Source: Pelomonas sp965229315 (lineage in GTDB: Bacteria > Pseudomonadota > Gammaproteobacteria > Burkholderiales > Burkholderiaceae_C). Taken from it: DNA of 64,000 bases. Positions 61,170-64,000 of the stretch are shown here, piece after piece. The DNA lies in NCBI RefSeq assembly GCF_965229315.1, contig NZ_CBDDJA010000002.1, positions 1,240,001-1,304,000 of the forward strand, read 5' to 3'. The notes beneath the pieces were generated by a model. The model was not told the DNA's origin, did not search any database, and saw only the letters and a program-made list of their open reading frames with translations. A program made the position numbers and the translations under genes. Position 1 is the first letter of the stretch; each line of letters begins with the position of its first letter.

Positions 61170-62144
61170 ATGAAAACTGTTCTGCGTCTCTCCGCTCTTG
61201 TCCTGTCGCTTGCGTCGGCCCTGGCCCAGGCCCAGCAGCCCGCAGTGATCTTCGACATGGGCGGCAAGTTCGACAAATCCTTCAACCAGGCCGGCTACCA
61301 GGGGGCTGAGCAGTGGAAGAAGGAGACCGGCAAGGCCTATCTCGAATTCGAGATCAGCAACGACACCCAGCGCGTGCAGGCCATCCGCCGCATGGCCGAG
61401 CGCGGCGCCAGCCCCATCATCAGCATCGGCTTCGCCCAGGCGTCGGCGCTGCAGCAGGTGGCCAAGGACTTCCCCAAGACCCAGTTCGCCATCATCGATG
61501 CCAAGGTGGACCTGCCCAACGTTCAGTCGCTGCTGTTCAAGGAGCATGAAGGCAGCTACCTGGTCGGCGCGATGGCGGCCATGGTCAGCAAGACCGGCAA
61601 GGTCGGCTTCGTGGGCGGCATGGACATCCCGCTGATCCGCAAGTTCCAGTGCGGCTACGAGCAGGGTGCGAAGGCGACCAACGCCAAGATCGAGGTGTTC
61701 TCCAACATGACGGGCACCACGTCCTCGTCGTGGAACGACCCGACCCGCGGTGGCGAGCTGGCCAAGGCGCAGTTCGCCAAGGGCTCGGACGTCGTCTTCG
61801 CCGCGGCCGGCGGCACCGGCGTGGGCGTCTACCAGGCGGCCAAGGACGCCGGCAAGCTGGCCATCGGCGTGGACAGCAACCAGAACCACCTGCAGCCCGG
61901 CACCATGCTGACCTCCATGGTCAAGCGTGTGGACGTGGCCGTCTACAACGTGCTGAAGGCCTGGAAGCCCGGCGTCAGCGTGCTGGGCCTGAAGGAAGGC
62001 GGCGTGGACTATGCCGTCGACGACAACAACGCCAAGCTGCTGAACCCGGCGCTGAAGGCCAAGGTCGATGCCGTGAAGGCCGACATCATCGCCGGCAAGG
62101 TGAAGGTGGCGGACTACATGGCGGACAACGCCTGCAAGTACTGA
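61170..62144 (+). CDS. BMP-family ABC transporter substrate-binding protein
   Basis: 324 residues from ATG 61170, which starts a standard signal peptide (MKTVLRLSALVLSLASALAQ); an ATG at 61137 would add eleven residues without a better ribosome site. The BMP/PnrA-like pattern is clear: VIFDMGGKFDKSFNQAGYQG, ISNDTQRVQAIRRMAERG, FVGGMDIPLIRKFQCGYEQG, GGTGVGVYQAAKDAGK and GVDSNQNHLQPGTMLTSM. This family binds purine nucleosides or related ligands (PnrA, Med, NupN/BmpA). The ATPase and permease genes follow. A nested hairpin separates it from the ATPase gene. Confidence 0.93.
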   Translation: MKTVLRLSALVLSLASALAQAQQPAVIFDMGGKFDKSFNQAGYQGAEQWKKETGKAYLEFEISNDTQRVQAIRRMAERGASPIISIGFAQASALQQVAKDFPKTQFAIIDAKVDLPNVQSLLFKEHEGSYLVGAMAAMVSKTGKVGFVGGMDIPLIRKFQCGYEQGAKATNAKIEVFSNMTGTTSSSWNDPTRGGELAKAQFAKGSDVVFAAAGGTGVGVYQAAKDAGKLAIGVDSNQNHLQPGTMLTSMVKRVDVAVYNVLKAWKPGVSVLGLKEGGVDYAVDDNNAKLLNPALKAKVDAVKADIIAGKVKVADYMADNACKY

Positions 62145-62154
62145 TGGCTCTGCG

Positions 62155-62194
62155 GGACGGGCCTGCAGCCGACTCAGCCGTCGGCGACCCGTCC
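62155..62194 (+). other. Nested hairpin between binding-protein and ATPase genes
   Basis: The outer stem GGACGGG (62155-62161) pairs with CCCGTCC (62188-62194). Inside it GCCGAC (62168-62173) pairs with GTCGGC (62180-62185) around a TCAGCC loop. The structure lies ten bases after the binding-protein stop. Such intra-operon hairpins often protect the upstream mRNA or attenuate read-through, so that the binding protein is made in excess. Confidence 0.5.
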
Positions 62195-62225
62195 TCAACT
62201 GACTAGAGAGCGTTCTCGCCCCGAC

Positions 62226-63782
62226 ATGCCAGAGCAAGCCACTCCCGTAGCCGTCCGTCTGCGGGCGATCTCCAAGCGCTTCGGCGCCGTGCAGGCCAAC
62301 CGCGAGGTGTCGTTCGACATCGCCGCGGGCAGCGTGCATGGCCTCGTCGGCGAGAACGGCGCCGGCAAGAGCACGTTGATGGCCATCCTGTATGGCTATT
62401 ACCACGCCGACGCCGGCAGCATCGAGATCGACGGCCAGCCCGCCCACATCGCCAACTCGCAGCAGGCGATTGCGCTGGGCATCGGCATGGTCCACCAGCA
62501 CTTCATGCTGGTCGACACGCTGACCTGCCTGGAAAACATCATGCTGGGCGCGGAGGGCGGCTTCTTCCTGGCGCCGTCCAAGGCCAAGGTGCGCGCCAGG
62601 CTGGACACGCTGATGGCCGAGACCGGCCTGCAGGTGCACCTGGACGCTCTCGTCGGCGACCTGCCCGTCGGCGAGCTGCAGCGGCTGGAGATCCTGAAGG
62701 CGCTGTACCGCGGCGCCAAGATCCTGATCCTGGACGAACCCACCGCGGTGCTGACGCCTCAGGAGACCGACCAGCTGTTCGTCACGCTGCGCCGGTTGAA
62801 GGAGCGCGGCACGACGCTTATCCTCATCACGCACAAGCTCAAGGAAGTGATGAGCCTGTGCGGCGCCGTCACGGTGATGCGCCAGGGCCAGGTTGTCGAG
62901 ACACGGCACATCGCGGCCTGGAGCGAAGAGGCGCTGGCCGAATCCATGGTGGGCCGCAAGGTCACGCTGGGCCGGCCTGAATCGGAACCTGGCCTGGAAG
63001 TTCATGTGGGCGAGGTGCGCCTGCAGGCGTCCGGCCTGAGCCTGAAGCACGCCAATGGCGTGCCGGCGCTCAAGGACGTGAGCCTCACGCTCAAGGCCGG
63101 CGAGATCGTCGGCGTGGCCGGCGTGTCGGGCAACGGCCAGAGCGAGCTGCTGGAAGTGCTGTCCGGCCTGCGCGCGCCAGAGGGCGGCCGGCTCGAATTG
63201 GGCGGGAGGTCGTTCGCGCCCGGCGCCTGGCTGGACACGGCCCAGGCCCGCCCGCTGCGGCTGGCGCACGTGCCGGAAGACCGGCATGCGGTGGGTCTGG
63301 TCATGAGCTTCCCAGCCTGGGAGTCCGCCGTGCTGGGCTACCAGAACCTGCCGAAGTACCGCAAGGGCGCGTCCATGAACCACGCCGCGATGCGCGAGGC
63401 GACACGGCAGATGCAGGCCCGTTTCGACGTGCGCCCGCGCGACGAGAACCTGGGCTCCAGCAAGTTCTCCGGCGGCAACCAGCAGAAGCTCATCCTGGCG
63501 CGCGAGATCGGCGAGCAGCCGACCGTGCTGCTGGTGGGCCAGCCCACGCGTGGCGTGGACATCGGCGCCATCGAATTCATCCACCACCAGCTGCGCGCGC
63601 TGCGCGACGCCGGCTGCGCCGTGCTGCTGGTCAGCAGCGAGCTGGACGAGATCCTGGCGCTGGCCGACCGCGTGATCGTCATGAACGCCGGCCGCATCAC
63701 CGGCGAGCTGGCCATCGAAGACTGCGACGAACGTCGCCTCGGCCTGCTGATGGCCGCACAAGAAGAACGAGCGGCCGCATGA
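62226..63782 (+). CDS. Nucleoside-type ABC importer, double ATP-binding protein
   Basis: 518 residues from ATG 62226. Two ABC domains in one chain: the first has GENGAGKSTLMAILYGYYHA, a degenerate signature LPVGELQRLEILKALYRGA and ILILDEPTAVLTPQE. The second has an altered Walker A region GVAGVSGNGQSELLEVL and the signature FSGGNQQKLILAREIGEQP. This asymmetric layout is typical of NupO/YufO and BmpC-type ATPases partnered with BMP binding proteins. It energises import by the permease, whose gene starts four bases before this stop. Confidence 0.93.
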   Translation: MPEQATPVAVRLRAISKRFGAVQANREVSFDIAAGSVHGLVGENGAGKSTLMAILYGYYHADAGSIEIDGQPAHIANSQQAIALGIGMVHQHFMLVDTLTCLENIMLGAEGGFFLAPSKAKVRARLDTLMAETGLQVHLDALVGDLPVGELQRLEILKALYRGAKILILDEPTAVLTPQETDQLFVTLRRLKERGTTLILITHKLKEVMSLCGAVTVMRQGQVVETRHIAAWSEEALAESMVGRKVTLGRPESEPGLEVHVGEVRLQASGLSLKHANGVPALKDVSLTLKAGEIVGVAGVSGNGQSELLEVLSGLRAPEGGRLELGGRSFAPGAWLDTAQARPLRLAHVPEDRHAVGLVMSFPAWESAVLGYQNLPKYRKGASMNHAAMREATRQMQARFDVRPRDENLGSSKFSGGNQQKLILAREIGEQPTVLLVGQPTRGVDIGAIEFIHHQLRALRDAGCAVLLVSSELDEILALADRVIVMNAGRITGELAIEDCDERRLGLLMAAQEERAAA

Positions 63783-64000
63783 GCCAACCCCTGACCCTTC
63801 CCCGCTGGATCGACATCGGCCTGCTGCCGCTGTGGAACCTCGCCATCGCGCTGGTCGTGGCGGGTCTCGTCGTCATGGTCATCGGCCACAGCCCCTGGCA
63901 GGCGCTGACGGTGCTGCTCAACGGCGCGCTGGGCAGCGTGCGCGGCCTGGGCTATTCGCTGTACTACGCGACGACCTTCATCTTCACCGGCCTGGCGGTC
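63779..64000 (+). CDS. ABC importer permease, N-terminal part (cut by window end)
   Basis: The ATG at 63779 overlaps the ATPase stop; 74 codons are present before the window ends. The segment NLAIALVVAGLVVMVIGHSP followed by ALTVLLNGALGS and SLYYATTFIFTGLAV fits the first helices of BPD_transp_2 permeases (NupP/YufP-like). A second permease gene is expected beyond the edge. Confidence 0.88.
   Translation, partial: MSQPLTLPRWIDIGLLPLWNLAIALVVAGLVVMVIGHSPWQALTVLLNGALGSVRGLGYSLYYATTFIFTGLAV

Overview
The window is GC-rich, single-chromosome-type DNA with dense, often overlapping genes. The gene families point to a betaproteobacterium of the order Burkholderiales, probably the Rubrivivax/Roseateles/Leptothrix group. 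This placement is inferred from gene content and codon style. No rRNA, tRNA, insertion sequence, phage or CRISPR array was seen.

Region 1 (1-33015) is a large exosortase A (XrtA/PEP-CTERM) exopolysaccharide locus in three transcription units. Unit A (forward, 2-17690) holds the end of a DUF3473 polysaccharide deacetylase, a FemAB-like protein, two XrtA-type sugar transferases, XrtA fused to EpsI, a TviB-like UDP-HexNAc 6-dehydrogenase, a variable cassette (GT2, methyltransferase, GtrA, GtrB-like GT2, GT39-like GT-C protein), an amidotransferase, two GT4 enzymes, an O-antigen-ligase-like protein and a second deacetylase. Unit B (reverse, 30021 down to 17811) holds an acyl carrier protein, a PLP aminotransferase, FemAB, the two XrtA-associated alpha/beta hydrolases, a secreted TPR-like protein, GT2, GT4, FemAB, an asparagine-synthetase-like protein without its glutaminase nucleophile, a flippase and GT2. 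Unit C (forward, 30158-33015) holds an acyl-CoA/ACP ligase and a LysA-like decarboxylase. Together they look like a system that builds, decorates (amide, acyl or aminoacyl groups), flips and polymerises an envelope glycan, and processes PEP-CTERM proteins. No PEP-CTERM substrate protein lies in the window.

Region 2 (33012-36293) is housekeeping: the two N-degron transferases Bpt and Aat, an ArsC/YffB-like protein, riboflavin synthase and a periplasmic amino-acid-type binding protein.

Region 3 (36294-46279) is a complete high-affinity potassium operon. Its order is unusual: micro-ORF, kdpF, kdpA, kdpB, a TorF-type outer-membrane porin gene, kdpC, a CorA gene, kdpD, kdpE. A repeat array upstream looks like an OmpR-family (KdpE) operator.

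Region 4 (46280-54670) holds a chemoreceptor, a DUF3820 protein, a phosphodiester glycosidase, an ABC-2-type exporter pair, a secreted Cys-containing orphan, an M28 peptidase and a membrane acyltransferase.

Region 5 (54792-64000) holds aconitase A, divergent from a MATE exporter, followed by an OafA-like acyltransferase of lower GC. It ends with a nucleoside/BMP-type ABC importer (binding protein, double ATPase, start of the permease) that runs off the window.
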